From Hydractinia symbiolongicarpus (Eukaryota > Cnidaria > Hydrozoa > Anthoathecata > Hydractiniidae), in NCBI RefSeq assembly GCF_029227915.1, contig NC_079886.1:4216001-4280000 (forward strand): a DNA stretch of 64,000 nucleotides, given 5' to 3'. A program made the position numbers and the translations under genes. The notes beneath the pieces are model-generated. The model saw only the letters and a program-made list of their open reading frames with translations, did not search any database and was not told the DNA's origin. Within the stretch, counting starts at the first letter, position 1; each line of letters starts with the position of its first letter. Of this stretch, positions 37,111 to 51,514 are shown piece after piece.

Positions 37111-38449
37111 TCATTATTTACTGTGGGACCAATCCTAGCCGTTATCGCACGCTGAAGATATAGAGACAGTTTCAAAAACTACATTTCATTGACTTTCTAA
37201 CGGTATCAGTCCGTTTCAGTTACAACGGTTGCGTCACATATTCGTGCCAACATGTATTTAGCGATATTTTTCTGATATTACTAGGTTGCATCGCTTTTAA
37301 CAGTGAAACGATTGACTGTGGGACATACTTGAACTAATTTTGAACTTTAACTTTATAAATGTGATAATTGAAACAATTGGACTACATGCAATAACATTCT
37401 TCTTAAATTTGCATGATTGACGGAACTCAGTGATTTCACTGGGCGCTGTGGTAGCGCGTCATTTAAAAATGTAGATATATTAGTCATTATTTACTGTGGG
37501 ACCAATCCTAGCCGTTATCGCACGCTGAAGAAATTGAGACAGTTTCAAAAACTACATTTTATTGACTTTCTAACGGTATCAGTCCGTTTCTGTTACAACG
37601 GTTGAGTCACATATTTGTACCAACATGTGTTTAGCGATATTTTTCCGATATTACTAGGTTGTATCGCTTTTAAGAGTGAAACGATTGACTGGGGGACTTA
37701 ATTGAACTGATTTTGGACTTTAACTTTATAAGTGTGATAATTGAGACAATTGGATTCCAAGAAATAACAATGTTCTGAATTTGACATGATTGCTAGAACT
37801 CAGCGATTACACTGGGCGCTGTGGCAGCGCTTCATTTAAAAATGCAGATAAATAAGTCATTTTTTACTGTAGGACCAATCCTAGCCGTTATCGCACGATG
37901 AAGATATAGAGACAGTTTCAAAAACTACATTTCATTGACTTTCTAACGGTATCAGTCCGTTTCTGTGACAACGGTTGAGTCACATATTTGTACCAACATG
38001 TGTTTAGCGATATTTTTCCGATATTACTAGGTTGTATCGCTTTTAACAGTGAAACGATTGACTGTGGGACTTAATTGAACTGATTTTGGACTTTAACTTT
38101 ATAAGTGTGATAATTGAGACAATTGGATTCCAAGAAATAACAATGTTCTGAATTTGACATGATTGCTAGAACTCAGCGATTACACTGGGCGCTGTGGCAG
38201 CGCTTCATTTAAAAATGCAGATAAATAAGTCATTTTTTACTGTAGGACCAATCCTAGCCGTTATCGCACGATGAAGATATAGAGACAGTTTCAAAAATTA
38301 CATTTCATTGACTTTCTAACGGTATCAGTCCGTTTCTGTTACAACGGTTGCGTCACATATTTGTACCAACATGTATTTAGCGATATTTTTCTGATATTAC
38401 TACGTTGCATCGCTTTTAACAGTGAAACGATAGACTGTGGGACTTAGAA
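37111..38449 (+). repeat. Transition zone with a duplicated monomer
   Basis: Monomers here join the 4-mer array to the 8-mer array. Two successive monomers (about 37650-38395) share 'aagtgtgataattgagacaattggattcc' type changes and 'gcacgatgaagatatag', a recent single-monomer duplication. The last one has 'cttagaagtgac' where later copies have 'cttaattgaagtgac'. Confidence 0.8.
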
Positions 38450-41435
38450 GTGACTTTGCACTGTGGCCTTACAAATGTGATGAATGAGACAATTGGACTC
38501 AATGAAATAACATTCTTCTTAAATTGGCATGATTGTCGGAACTCAGCGGTTAAACTGGGCGCTGTGGCACCGCTTTATTTAAAAATGCAGATAAATAAGA
38601 CATTTTTTACTGTAGGACCAATCCTAGCCGTTACCAGACGCTGAAGAAATAGAGACAGTTTCAAAAACTACATTTCATTGACTTTCTAACGGTATCAGTC
38701 CGTTTCAGTTACAACGGTTGCGTCACATATTCGTGCCACACAATGTATTTAGCGATATTTTTCTGATATTACTAAATTGCATCGCTTTTAACAGTGAAAC
38801 GATTGACTGTGGGACATACTTGAACTAATTTTGGACTTTAACTTTATAAATGTGATAATTGACACAATTGGACTACATGCAATAACATTCTTCTTAAATT
38901 GGCATGATTTACGGAACTCAGTGATTTCACTGGGCGCAGTGGTAGCGCGTCATTTAAAAATGTAGATATATTAGTCATTTTTAACTGTGGGACCAATCCT
39001 AGCCGATATCGCTCGCTGAAGAAATTGAGACAGTTTCAAAAACTACATTTCATTGACTTTGTAACGGTATCAGTCCGTTTCTGTTACAACGGTTGTGTCA
39101 CATATTTGTACCAACATGTATTTAGCGATATTTTTCTGATATTACTAGGTTGTATCGCTTTTAACAGTGAAACGATTTACTGTGGGACTTAATTGAACTG
39201 ATTTTGGACTTTAACTTTATAAGGGTGATAATTGAGACAATTGGACTCCAAGAAATAACAATGTTCTGAATTTGACATGATTGCTAGAACTCAGCGATTA
39301 CACTGGGCGCTGTGGCAGCGCTTCATTTAAAAATGCAGATAAATAAGACATTTTTTACTGTAGGACCAATCCTAGCCGTTACCAGACGCTGAGGAAATAG
39401 AGACAGTTTCAAAAACTACATTTCATTGACTTTCTAACGGTATCAGTCCGTTTCTGTTACAACGGTTGCGTCACATATTCGTACCAACATGTGTTTAGCG
39501 GTATTTTTCTGATATTACTAGGTTGTATCGCTTTTAACAGTGAAATGATTGACTGTGGGACTTAATTGAACTGATTTTGGACTTTAACTTTGTAAGGGTG
39601 ATAATTGAGACAATTGGACTCCAAGAAATAACAATGTTCTGAATTTGACATGATTGCTAGAACTCAGCGATTACACTGGGCGCTGTGGCAGCGCTTCATT
39701 TAAAAATGCAGATAAATAAGGCATTTTTTACCGTAGGACCAATCCTAGCCGTTACCAGACGCTGAGGAAATAGAGACATTTTTAAAAACTACATTTCATT
39801 GACTTTCTAACGGTATCAGTCCGTTTCAGTTACAACGGTTGCGTCACATATTCGTGCCAACATGTATTTAGCGATATTTTTCTGATATTACTAGGTTGCA
39901 TCGCTTTTAACAGTGAAACGATTGACTGTGGGACATACCTGAACTAATTTTGGACTTTAACTTCATAAATGTGATAATTGAGACAATTGGAATACATGCA
40001 ATAACATTCTTCTTAAATTGGCATGATTGACGGAACTCAGTGATTTCACTGGGCGCTGTGGTAGCGCGTCATTTAAAAATGTAGATATATAAGTCATTTT
40101 TTACTGTGGGACCAATCCTAGCCGTTATCGCACGCTGAAGAAATTGAGACAGTTTCAAAAACTACATTTCATTGACTTTCTAACGGTATCAGTCCGTTTC
40201 TGTTACAACGGTTGCGTCACATATTCGTACCAACATGTGTTTAGCGGTATTTTTCTGATATTACTAGGTTGCATCGCTTTTAACAGTGAAACAATTGACT
40301 GTGGGACATACTTGAACTAATTTTGGACTTTAACTTTATAAATGTGATAATTGACACAATTGGACTACATGCAATAACATTTTTCTTAAATTGGCATGAT
40401 TGACGGAACTCAGTGATTTCACTGGGCGCAGTGGTAGCGCGTCATTTAAAAATGTAGATATATTAGTCATTTTTTACTGTGGGACCAATTCTAGCCGATA
40501 TCGCTCGCTGAAGAAATTGAGACAGTTTCAAAAACTACATTTCATTGACTTTCTAACGGTATCAGTCCGTTTCTGTTACAACGGTTGCGTCACATATTTG
40601 TACCAACATGTGTTTAGCAATATTTTTCTGATAATACTAGGTTGTATCGCTTTTAACAGTGAAACGATTGACTGTGGGACATACTTGAACTAATTTTGAA
40701 CTTTAACTTTATAAATGTGATAATTGAGACAATTGGACTACATGCAATAACATTCTTCTTAAATTTCTATGATTGACGGAACTCAGTGATTTCACTGGGC
40801 GCTGTGGTAGCGCGTCATTTAAAAATGTAGATATATTAGTCATTATTTACTGTGGGACCAATCCTAGCCGTTATCGCACGCTGAAGAAATTGAGACAGTT
40901 TCAAAAACTACATTTTATTGACTTTCTAACGGTATCAGTCCGTTTCTGTTACAACGGTTGCGTCACATATTCGTACCAACATGTGTTTAGCGATATTTTT
41001 CTGATATTACTGGGTTGTATCGCTTTTAACAGTGAAACGATTGACTGTGGGACTTAATTGAACTGATTTTAGACTTTAACTTTATAAGGTTGATAATTCA
41101 GACAATTGGACTCCAAGAAATAACAATGTTCTCAATTTGACATGATTGCTAGAACTCAGCGATTACACTGGGCGCTGTGGCAGCGCTTCATTTAAAAATG
41201 CAGATAAATAAGACATTTTTTACTGTAGGACCAATCCTAGCCGTTACCAGACGCTGAGGAAATAGAGACAGTTTCAAAAACTACATTTCATTGACTTTCT
41301 AACGGCATCAGTTCGTTTCAGTTACAACAGTTGCGTCACATATTCGTGCCAACATGTATTTAGCGATATTTTTCTGATATTACTAGGTTGCATCGCTTTT
41401 AAAAGTGAAACGATAGACTGTGGGACTTAATTGAA
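38450..41435 (+). repeat. 8-mer HOR copy 1
   Basis: Complete M1-M8; cores at 38559, 38934, 39307, 39680, 40053, 40426, 40799 and 41172. M7 is the standard type (frame at 40773). It shares diagnostic bases with copy 4: 'cgctgaagaaatag' at the end of M1, 'catttttaactg' in M2 and 'ttttttaccgtagg' in M4. Confidence 0.92.
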
Positions 41436-44421
41436 GTGACTTTGCACTGTGGCCTTACAAATGTGATGAATGAGACAATTGGACTCAATGAAATAACATT
41501 CTTCTTAAATTGGCATGATTGTCGGAACTCAGCGGTTAAACTGGGCGCTGTGGCACCGCTTTATTTAAAAATGCAGATAAATAAGACATTTTTTACTGTA
41601 GGACCAATCCTAGCCGTTACCAGACGCTGAGGAAATAGAGACAGTTTCAAAAACTACATTTCATTGACTTTCTAACGGTATCAGTCCGTTTCAGTTACAA
41701 CGGTTGCGTCACATATTCGTGCCACACAATGTATTTAGCGATATTTTTCTGATATTACTAAATTGCATCGCTTTTAACAGTGAAACGATTGACTGTGGGA
41801 CATACTTGAACTAATTTTGGACTTTAACTTTATAAATGTGATAATTGACACAATTGGACTACATGCAATAACATTCTTCTTAAATTGGCATGATTTACGG
41901 AACTCAGTGATTTCACTGGGCGCAGTGGTAGCGCGTCATTTAAAAATGTAGATATATTAGTCATTTTTTACTGTGGGACCAATCCTAGCCGATATCGCTC
42001 GCTGAAGAAATTGAGACAGTTTCAAAAACTACATTTCATTGACTTTGTAACGGTATCAGTCCGTTTCTGTTACAACGGTTGTGTCACATATTTGTACCAA
42101 CATGTATTTAGCGATATTTTTCTGATATTACTAGGTTGTATCGCTTTTAACAGTGAAACGATTTACTGTGGGACTTAATTGAACTGATTTTGGACTTTAA
42201 CTTTATAAGGGTGATAATTGAGACAATTGGACTCCAAGAAATAACAATGTTCTGAATTTGACATGATTGCTAGAACTCAGCGATTACACTGGGCGCTGTG
42301 GCAGCGCTTCATTTAAAAATGCAGATAAATAAGACATTTTTTACTGTAGGACCAATCCTAGCCGTTACCAGACGCTGAGGAAATAGAGACAGTTTCAAAA
42401 ACTACATTTCATTGACTTTCTAACGGTATCAGTCCGTTTCTGTTACAACGGTTGCGTCACATATTCGTACCAACATGTGTTTAGCGGTATTTTTCTGATA
42501 TTACTAGGTTGTATCGCTTTTAACAGTGAAATGATTGACTGTGGGACTTAATTAAACTGATTTTGGACTTTAACTTTGTAAGGGTGATAATTGAGACAAT
42601 TGGACTCCAAGAAATAACAATGTTCTGAATTTGACATGATTGCTAGAACTCAGCGATTACACTGGGCGCTGTGGCAGCGCTTCATTTAAAAATGCAGATA
42701 AATAAGGCCTTTTTTACTGTAGGACCAATCCTAGCCGTTACCAGACGCTGAGGAAATAGAGACATTTTTAAAAACTACATTTCATTGACTTTCTAACGGT
42801 ATCAGTCCGTTTCAGTTACAACGGTTGCGTCACATATTCGTGCCAACATGTATTTAGCGATATTTTTCTGATATTACTAGGTTGCATCGCTTTTAACAGT
42901 GAAACGATTGACTGTGGGACATACCTGAACTAATTTTGGACTTTAACTTCATAAATGTGATAATTGAGACAATTGGAATACATGCAATAACATTCTTCTT
43001 AAATTGGCATGATTGACGGAACTCAGTGATTTCACTGGGCGCTGTGGTAGCGCGTCATTTAAAAATGTAGATATATAAGTCATTTTTTACTGTGGGACCA
43101 ATCCTAGCCGTTATCGCACGCTGAAGAAATTGAGACAGTTTCAAAAACTACATTTCATTGACTTTCTAACGGTATCAGTCCGTTTCTGTTACAACGGTTG
43201 CGTCACATATTCGTACCAACATGTGTTTAGCGGTATTTTTCTGATATTACTAGGTTGCATCGCTTTTAACAGTGAAACAATTGACTGTGGGACATACTTG
43301 AACTAATTTTGGACTTTAACTTTATAAATGTGATAATTGACACAATTGGACTACATGCAATAACATTTTTCTTAAATTGGCATGATTGACGGAACTCAGT
43401 GATTTCACTGGGCGCAGTGGTAGCGCGTCATTTAAAAATGTAGATATATTAGTCATTTTTTACTGTGGGACCAATTCTAGCCGATATCGCTCGCTGAAGA
43501 AATTGAGACAGTTTCAAAAACTACATTTCATTGACTTTCTAACGGTATCAGTCCGTTTCTGTTACAACGGTTGCGTCACATATTTGTACCAACATGTGTT
43601 TAGCAATATTTTTCTGATAATACTAGGTTGTATTGCTTTTAACAGTGAAACGATTGACTGTGGGACTTAATTGAACTGATTTTGGACTTTAACTTTATAA
43701 GTGTGATAATTGAGACAATTGGATTCCAAGAAAAAACAATGTTCTGAATTTGACATGATTGCTAAAACTCAGCGATTACACTGAGCGCTGTGGCAGCGCT
43801 TCATTTAAAAATGCAGATAAATAAGTCATTTTTTACTGTAGGACCAATCCTAGCCGTTATCGCACGATGAAGATATAGAGACAGTTTCAAAAACTACATT
43901 TCATTGACTTTCTAACGGTATCAGTCCGTTTCTGTTACAACGGTTGCGTCACATATTTGTACCAACATGTATTTAGCGATATTTTTCTGATATTACTGGG
44001 TTGTATCGCTTTTAACAGTGAAACGATAGACTGTGGGACTTAATTGAACTGATTTTAGACTTTAACTTTATAAGGTTGATAATTCAGACAATTGGACTCC
44101 AAGAAATAACAATGTTCTCAATTTGACATGATTGCTAGAACTCAGCGATTACACTGGGCGCTGTGGCAGCGCTTCATTTAAAAATGCAGATAAATAAGAC
44201 ATTTTTTACTGTAGGACCAATCCTAGCCGTTACCAGACGCTGAGGAAATAGAGACAGTTTCAAAAACTACATTTCATTGACTTTCTAACGGCATCAGTTC
44301 GTTTCAGTTACAACAGTTGCGTCACATATTCGTGCCAACATGTATTTAGCGATATTTTTCTGATATTACTAGGTTGCATCGCTTTTAAAAGTGAAACGAT
44401 AGACTGTGGGACTTAATTGAA
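41436..44421 (+). repeat. 8-mer HOR copy 2, with variant M7b
   Basis: M1-M6 as in copy 1, but the seventh position holds M7b ('gctaaaactcagcg', 'ctgagcgctgtggcagcgc', core 43785). The swap starts within M6 ('gttgtattgc' near 43628) and carries a private 'aagaaaaaacaatg' near 43729. Confidence 0.92.
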
Positions 44422-45542
44422 GTGACTTTGCACTGTGGCCTTACAAATGTGATGAATGAGACAATTGGACTCAATGAAATAACATTCTTCTTAAATTGGC
44501 ATGATTGTCGGAACTCAGCGGTTAAACTGGGCGCTGTGGCACCGCTTTATTTAAAAATGCAGATAAATAAGACATTTTTTACTGTAGGACCAATCCTAGC
44601 CGTTACCAGACGCTGAGGAAATAGAGACAGTTTCAAAAACTACATTTCATTGACTTTCTAACGGTATCAGTCCGTTTCAGTTATAACGGTTGCGTCACAT
44701 ATTCGTGCCACACAATGTATTTAGCGATATTTTTCTGATATTACTAAATTGCATCGCTTTTAACAGTGAAACGATTGACTGTGGGACATACTTGAACTAA
44801 TTTTGGACTTTAACTTTATAAATGTGATAATTGACACAATTGGACTACATGCAATAACATTCTTCTTAAATTGGCATGATTTACGGAACTCAGTGATTTC
44901 ACTGGGCGCAGTGGTAGCGCGTCATTTAAAAATGTAGATATATTAGTCATTTTTTACTGTGGGACCAATCCTAGCCGATATCGCTCGCTGAAGAAATTGA
45001 GACAGTTTCAAAAACTACACTTCATTGACTTTGTAACGGTATCAGTCCGTTTCTGTTACAACGGTTGTGTCACATATTTGTACCAACATGTATTTAGCGA
45101 TATTTTTCTGATATTACTAGGTTGTATCGCTTTTAACAGTGAAACGATTTACTGTGGGACTTAATTGAACTGATTTTGGACTTTAACTTTATAAGGGTGA
45201 TAATTGAGACAATTGGATTCCAAGAAATAACAATGTTCTGAATTTGACATGATTGCTAAAACTCAGCGATTACACTGAGCGCTGTGGCAGCGCTTCATTT
45301 AAAAATGCAGATAAATAAGTCATTTTTTACTGTAGGACCAATCCTAGCCGTTATCGCACGATGAAGATATAGAGACAGTTTCAAAAATTACATTTCATTG
45401 ACTTTCTAACGGTATCAGTCCGTTTCTGTTACAACGGTTGCGTCACATATTTGTACCAACATGTATTTAGCGATATTTTTCTGATATTACTACGTTGCAT
45501 CGCTTTTAACAGTGAAACGATAGACTGTGGGACTTAATTGAA
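44422..45542 (+). repeat. Truncated HOR copy 3 (M1-M2-M7b, 1121 bp)
   Basis: M1 (core 44531) and M2 (44906) are followed by a hybrid that begins like M3 and continues as M7b (core 45279), then directly by the next M1. Five monomers are missing, consistent with unequal crossing-over between misaligned monomers. Confidence 0.9.
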
Positions 45543-48528
45543 GTGACTTTGCACTGTGGCCTTACAAATGTGATGAATGAGACAATTGGACTCAATGAAA
45601 TAACATTCTTCTTAAATTGGCATGATTGTCGGAACTCAGCGGTTAAACTGGGCGCTGTGGCACCGCTTTATTTAAAAATGCAGATAAATAAGACATTTTT
45701 TACTGTAGGACCAATCCTAGCCGTTACCAGACGCTGAAGAAATAGAGACAGTTTCAAAAACTACATTTCATTGACTTTCTAACGGTATCAGTCCGTTTCA
45801 GTTACAACGGTTGCGTCACATATTCGTGCCACACAATGTATTTAGCGATATTTTTCTGATATTACTAAATTGCATCGCTTTTAACAGTGAAACGATTGAC
45901 TGTGGGACATACTTGAACTAATTTTGGACTTTAACTTTATAAATGTGATAATTGACACAATTGGACTACATGCAATAACATTCTTCTTAAATTGGCATGA
46001 TTTACGGAACTCAGTGATTTCACTGGGCGCAGTGGTAGCGCGTCATTTAAAAATGTAGATATATTAGTCATTTTTAACTGTGGGACCAATCCTAGCCGAT
46101 ATCGCTCGCTGAAGAAATTGAGACAGTTTCAAAAACTACATTTCATTGACTTTGTAACGGTATCAGTCCGTTTCTGTTACAACGGTTGTGTCACATATTT
46201 GTACCAACATGTATTTAGCGATATTTTTCTGATATTACTAGGTTGTATCGCTTTTAACAGTGAAACGATTTACTGTGGGACTTAATTGAACTGATTTTGG
46301 ACTTTAACTTTATAAGGGTGATAATTGAGACAATTGGACTCCAAGAAATAACAATGTTCTGAATTTGACATGATTGCTAGAACTCAGCGATTACACTGGG
46401 CGCTGTGGCAGCGCTTCATTTAAAAATGCAGATAAATAAGACATTTTTTACTGTAGGACCAATCCTAGCCGTTACCAGACGCTGAGGAAATAGAGACAGT
46501 TTCAAAAACTACATTTCATTGACTTTCTAACGGTATCAGTCCGTTTCTGTTACAACGGTTGCGTCACATATTCGTACCAACATGTGTTTAGCGGTATTTT
46601 TCTGATATTACTAGGTTGTATCGCTTTTAACAGTGAAATGATTGACTGTGGGACTTAATTGAACTGATTTTGGACTTTAACTTTGTAAGGGTGATAATTG
46701 AGACAATTGGACTCCAAGAAATAACAATGTTCTGAATTTGACATGATTGCTAGAACTCAGCGATTACACTGGGCGCTGTGGCAGCGCTTCATTTAAAAAT
46801 GCAGATAAATAAGGCATTTTTTACCGTAGGACCAATCCTAGCCGTTACCAGACGCTGAGGAAATAGAGACATTTTTAAAAACTACATTTCATTGACTTTC
46901 TAACGGTATCAGTCCGTTTCAGTTACAACGGTTGCGTCACATATTCGTGCCAACATGTATTTAGCGATATTTTTCTGATATTACTAGGTTGCATCGCTTT
47001 TAACAGTGAAACGATTGACTGTGGGACATACCTGAACTAATTTTGGACTTTAACTTCATAAATGTGATAATTGAGACAATTGGAATACATGCAATAACAT
47101 TCTTCTTAAATTGGCATGATTGACGGAACTCAGTGATTTCACTGGGCGCTGTGGTAGCGCGTCATTTAAAAATGTAGATATATAAGTCATTTTTTACTGT
47201 GGGACCAATCCTAGCCGTTATCGCACGCTGAAGAAATTGAGACAGTTTCAAAAACTACATTTCATTGACTTTCTAACGGTATCAGTCCGTTTCTGTTACA
47301 ACGGTTGCGTCACATATTCGTACCAACATGTGTTTAGCGGTATTTTTCTGATATTACTAGGTTGCATCGCTTTTAACAGTGAAACAATTGACTGTGGGAC
47401 ATACTTGAACTAATTTTGGACTTTAACTTTATAAATGTGATAATTGACACAATTGGACTACATGCAATAACATTTTTCTTAAATTGGCATGATTGACGGA
47501 ACTCAGTGATTTCACTGGGCGCAGTGGTAGCGCGTCATTTAAAAATGTAGATATATTAGTCATTTTTTACTGTGGGACCAATTCTAGCCGATATCGCTCG
47601 CTGAAGAAATTGAGACAGTTTCAAAAACTACATTTCATTGACTTTCTAACGGTATCAGTCCGTTTCTGTTACAACGGTTGCGTCACATATTTGTACCAAC
47701 ATGTGTTTAGCAATATTTTTCTGATAATACTAGGTTGTATCGCTTTTAACAGTGAAACGATTGACTGTGGGACATACTTGAACTAATTTTGAACTTTAAC
47801 TTTATAAATGTGATAATTGAGACAATTGGACTACATGCAATAACATTCTTCTTAAATTTCTATGATTGACGGAACTCAGTGATTTCACTGGGCGCTGTGG
47901 TAGCGCGTCATTTAAAAATGTAGATATATTAGTCATTATTTACTGTGGGACCAATCCTAGCCGTTATCGCACGCTGAAGAAATTGAGACAGTTTCAAAAA
48001 CTACATTTTATTGACTTTCTAACGGTATCAGTCCGTTTCTGTTACAACGGTTGCGTCACATATTCGTACCAACATGTGTTTAGCGATATTTTTCTGATAT
48101 TACTGGGTTGTATCGCTTTTAACAGTGAAACGATTGACTGTGGGACTTAATTGAACTGATTTTAGACTTTAACTTTATAAGGTTGATAATTCAGACAATT
48201 GGACTCCAAGAAATAACAATGTTCTCAATTTGACATGATTGCTAGAACTCAGCGATTACACTGGGCGCTGTGGCAGCGCTTCATTTAAAAATGCAGATAA
48301 ATAAGACATTTTTTACTGTAGGACCAATCCTAGCCGTTACCAGACGCTGAGGAAATAGAGACAGTTTCAAAAACTACATTTCATTGACTTTCTAACGGCA
48401 TCAGTTCGTTTCAGTTACAACAGTTGCGTCACATATTCGTGCCAACATGTATTTAGCGATATTTTTCTGATATTACTAGGTTGCATCGCTTTTAAAAGTG
48501 AAACGATAGACTGTGGGACTTAATTGAA
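45543..48528 (+). repeat. 8-mer HOR copy 4
   Basis: Complete, with standard M7 (frame at 47866). It shares its diagnostic bases with copy 1 rather than with its neighbours, and is preceded, like copy 1, by a monomer containing 'gtttcaaaaattacattt'. Confidence 0.92.
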
Positions 48529-51514
48529 GTGACTTTGCACTGTGGCCTTACAAATGTGATGAATGAGACAATTGGACTCAATGAAATAACATTCTTCTTA
48601 AATTGGCATGATTGTCGGAACTCAGCGGTTAAACTGGGCGCTGTGGCACCGCTTTATTTAAAAATGCAGATAAATAAGACATTTTTTACTGTAGGACCAA
48701 TCCTAGCCGTTACCAGACGCTGAGGAAATAGAGACAGTTTCAAAAACTACATTTCATTGACTTTCTAACGGTATCAGTCCGTTTCAGTTACAACGGTTGC
48801 GTCACATATTCGTGCCACACAATGTATTTAGCGATATTTTTCTGATATTACTAAATTGCATCGCTTTTAACAGTGAAACGATTGACTGTGGGACATACTT
48901 GAACTAATTTTGGACTTTAACTTTATAAATGTGATAATTGACACAATTGGACTACATGCAATAACATTCTTCTTAAATTGGCATGATTTACGGAACTCAG
49001 TGATTTCACTGGGCGCAGTGGTAGCGCGTCATTTAAAAATGTAGATATATTAGTCATTTTTTACTGTGGGACCAATCCTAGCCGATATCGCTCGCTGAAG
49101 AAATTGAGACAGTTTCAAAAACTACATTTCATTGACTTTGTAACGGTATCAGTCCGTTTCTGTTACAACGGTTGTGTCACATATTTGTACCAACATGTAT
49201 TTAGCGATATTTTTCTGATATTACTAGGTTGTATCGCTTTTAACAGTGAAACGATTTACTGTGGGACTTAATTGAACTGATTTTGGACTTTAACTTTATA
49301 AGGGTGATAATTGAGACAATTGGACTCCAAGAAATAACAATGTTCTGAATTTGACATGATTGCTAGAACTCAGCGATTACACTGGGCGCTGTGGCAGCGC
49401 TTCATTTAAAAATGCAGATAAATAAGACATTTTTTACTGTAGGACCAATCCTAGCCGTTACCAGACGCTGAGGAAATAGAGACAGTTTCAAAAACTACAT
49501 TTCATTGACTTTCTAACGGTATCAGTCCGTTTCTGTTACAACGGTTGCGTCACATATTCGTACCAACATGTGTTTAGCGGTATTTTTCTGATATTACTAG
49601 GTTGTATCGCTTTTAACAGTGAAATGATTGACTGTGGGACTTAATTAAACTGATTTTGGACTTTAACTTTGTAAGGGTGATAATTGAGACAATTGGACTC
49701 CAAGAAATAACAATGTTCTGAATTTGACATGATTGCTAGAACTCAGCGATTACACTGGGCGCTGTGGCAGCGCTTCATTTAAAAATGCAGATAAATAAGG
49801 CATTTTTTACTGTAGGACCAATCCTAGCCGTTACCAGACGCTGAGGAAATAGAGACATTTTTAAAAACTACATTTCATTGACTTTCTAACGGTATCAGTC
49901 CGTTTCAGTTACAACGGTTGCGTCACATATTCGTGCCAACATGTATTTAGCGATATTTTTCTGATATTACTAGGTTGCATCGCTTTTAACAGTGAAACGA
50001 TTGACTGTGGGACATACCTGAACTAATTTTGGACTTTAACTTCATAAATGTGATAATTGAGACAATTGGAATACATGCAATAACATTCTTCTTAAATTGG
50101 CATGATTGACGGAACTCAGTGATTTCACTGGGCGCTGTGGTAGCGCGTCATTTAAAAATGTAGATATATAAGTCATTTTTTACTGTGGGACCAATCCTAG
50201 CCGTTATCGCACGCTGAAGAAATTGAGACAGTTTCAAAAACTACATTTCATTGACTTTCTAACGGTATCAGTCCGTTTCTGTTACAACGGTTGCGTCACA
50301 TATTCGTACCAACATGTGTTTAGCGGTATTTTTCTGATATTACTAGGTTGCATCGCTTTTAACAGTGAAACAATTGACTGTGGGACATACTTGAACTAAT
50401 TTTGGACTTTAACTTTATAAATGTGATAATTGACACAATTGGACTACATGCAATAACATTTTTCTTAAATTGGCATGATTGACGGAACTCAGTGATTTCA
50501 CTGGGCGCAGTGGTAGCGCGTCATTTAAAAATGTAGATATATTAGTCATTTTTTACTGTGGGACCAATTCTAGCCGATATCGCTCGCTGAAGAAATTGAG
50601 ACAGTTTCAAAAACTACATTTCATTGACTTTCTAACGGTATCAGTCCGTTTCTGTTACAACGGTTGCGTCACATATTTGTACCAACATGTGTTTAGCAAT
50701 ATTTTTCTGATAATACTAGGTTGTATCGCTTTTAACAGTGAAACGATTGACTGTGGGACATACTTGAACTAATTTTGAACTTTAACTTTATAAATGTGAT
50801 AATTGAGACAATTGGACTACATGCAATAACATTCTTCTTAAATTTCTATGATTGACGGAACTCAGTGATTTCACTGGGCGCTGTGGTAGCGCGTCATTTA
50901 AAAATGTAGATATATTAGTCATTATTTACTGTGGGACCAATCCTAGCCGTTATCGCACGCTGAAGAAATTGAGACAGTTTCAAAAACTACATTTTATTGA
51001 CTTTCTAACGGTATCAGTCCGTTTCTGTTACAACGGTTGCGTCACATATTCGTACCAACATGTGTTTAGCGATATTTTTCTGATATTACTGGGTTGTATC
51101 GCTTTTAACAGTGAAACGATTGACTGTGGGACTTAATTGAACTGATTTTAGACTTTAACTTTATAAGGTTGATAATTCAGACAATTGGACTCCAAGAAAT
51201 AACAATGTTCTCAATTTGACATGATTGCTAGAACTCAGCGATTACACTGGGCGCTGTGGCAGCGCTTCATTTAAAAATGCAGATAAATAAGACATTTTTT
51301 ACTGTAGGACCAATCCTAGCCGTTACCAGACGCTGAGGAAATAGAGACAGTTTCAAAAACTACATTTCATTGACTTTCTAACGGCATCAGTTCGTTTCAG
51401 TTACAACAGTTGCGTCACATATTCGTGCCAACATGTATTTAGCGATATTTTTCTGATATTACTAGGTTGCATCGCTTTTAAAAGTGAAACGATAGACTGT
51501 GGGACTTAATTGAA
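48529..51514 (+). repeat. 8-mer HOR copy 5
   Basis: Complete, with standard M7 (frame at 50852). M4 carries 'cttaattaaactg', shared with copies 2, 6 and 7, where copies 1 and 4 have 'cttaattgaactg'. Confidence 0.92.
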
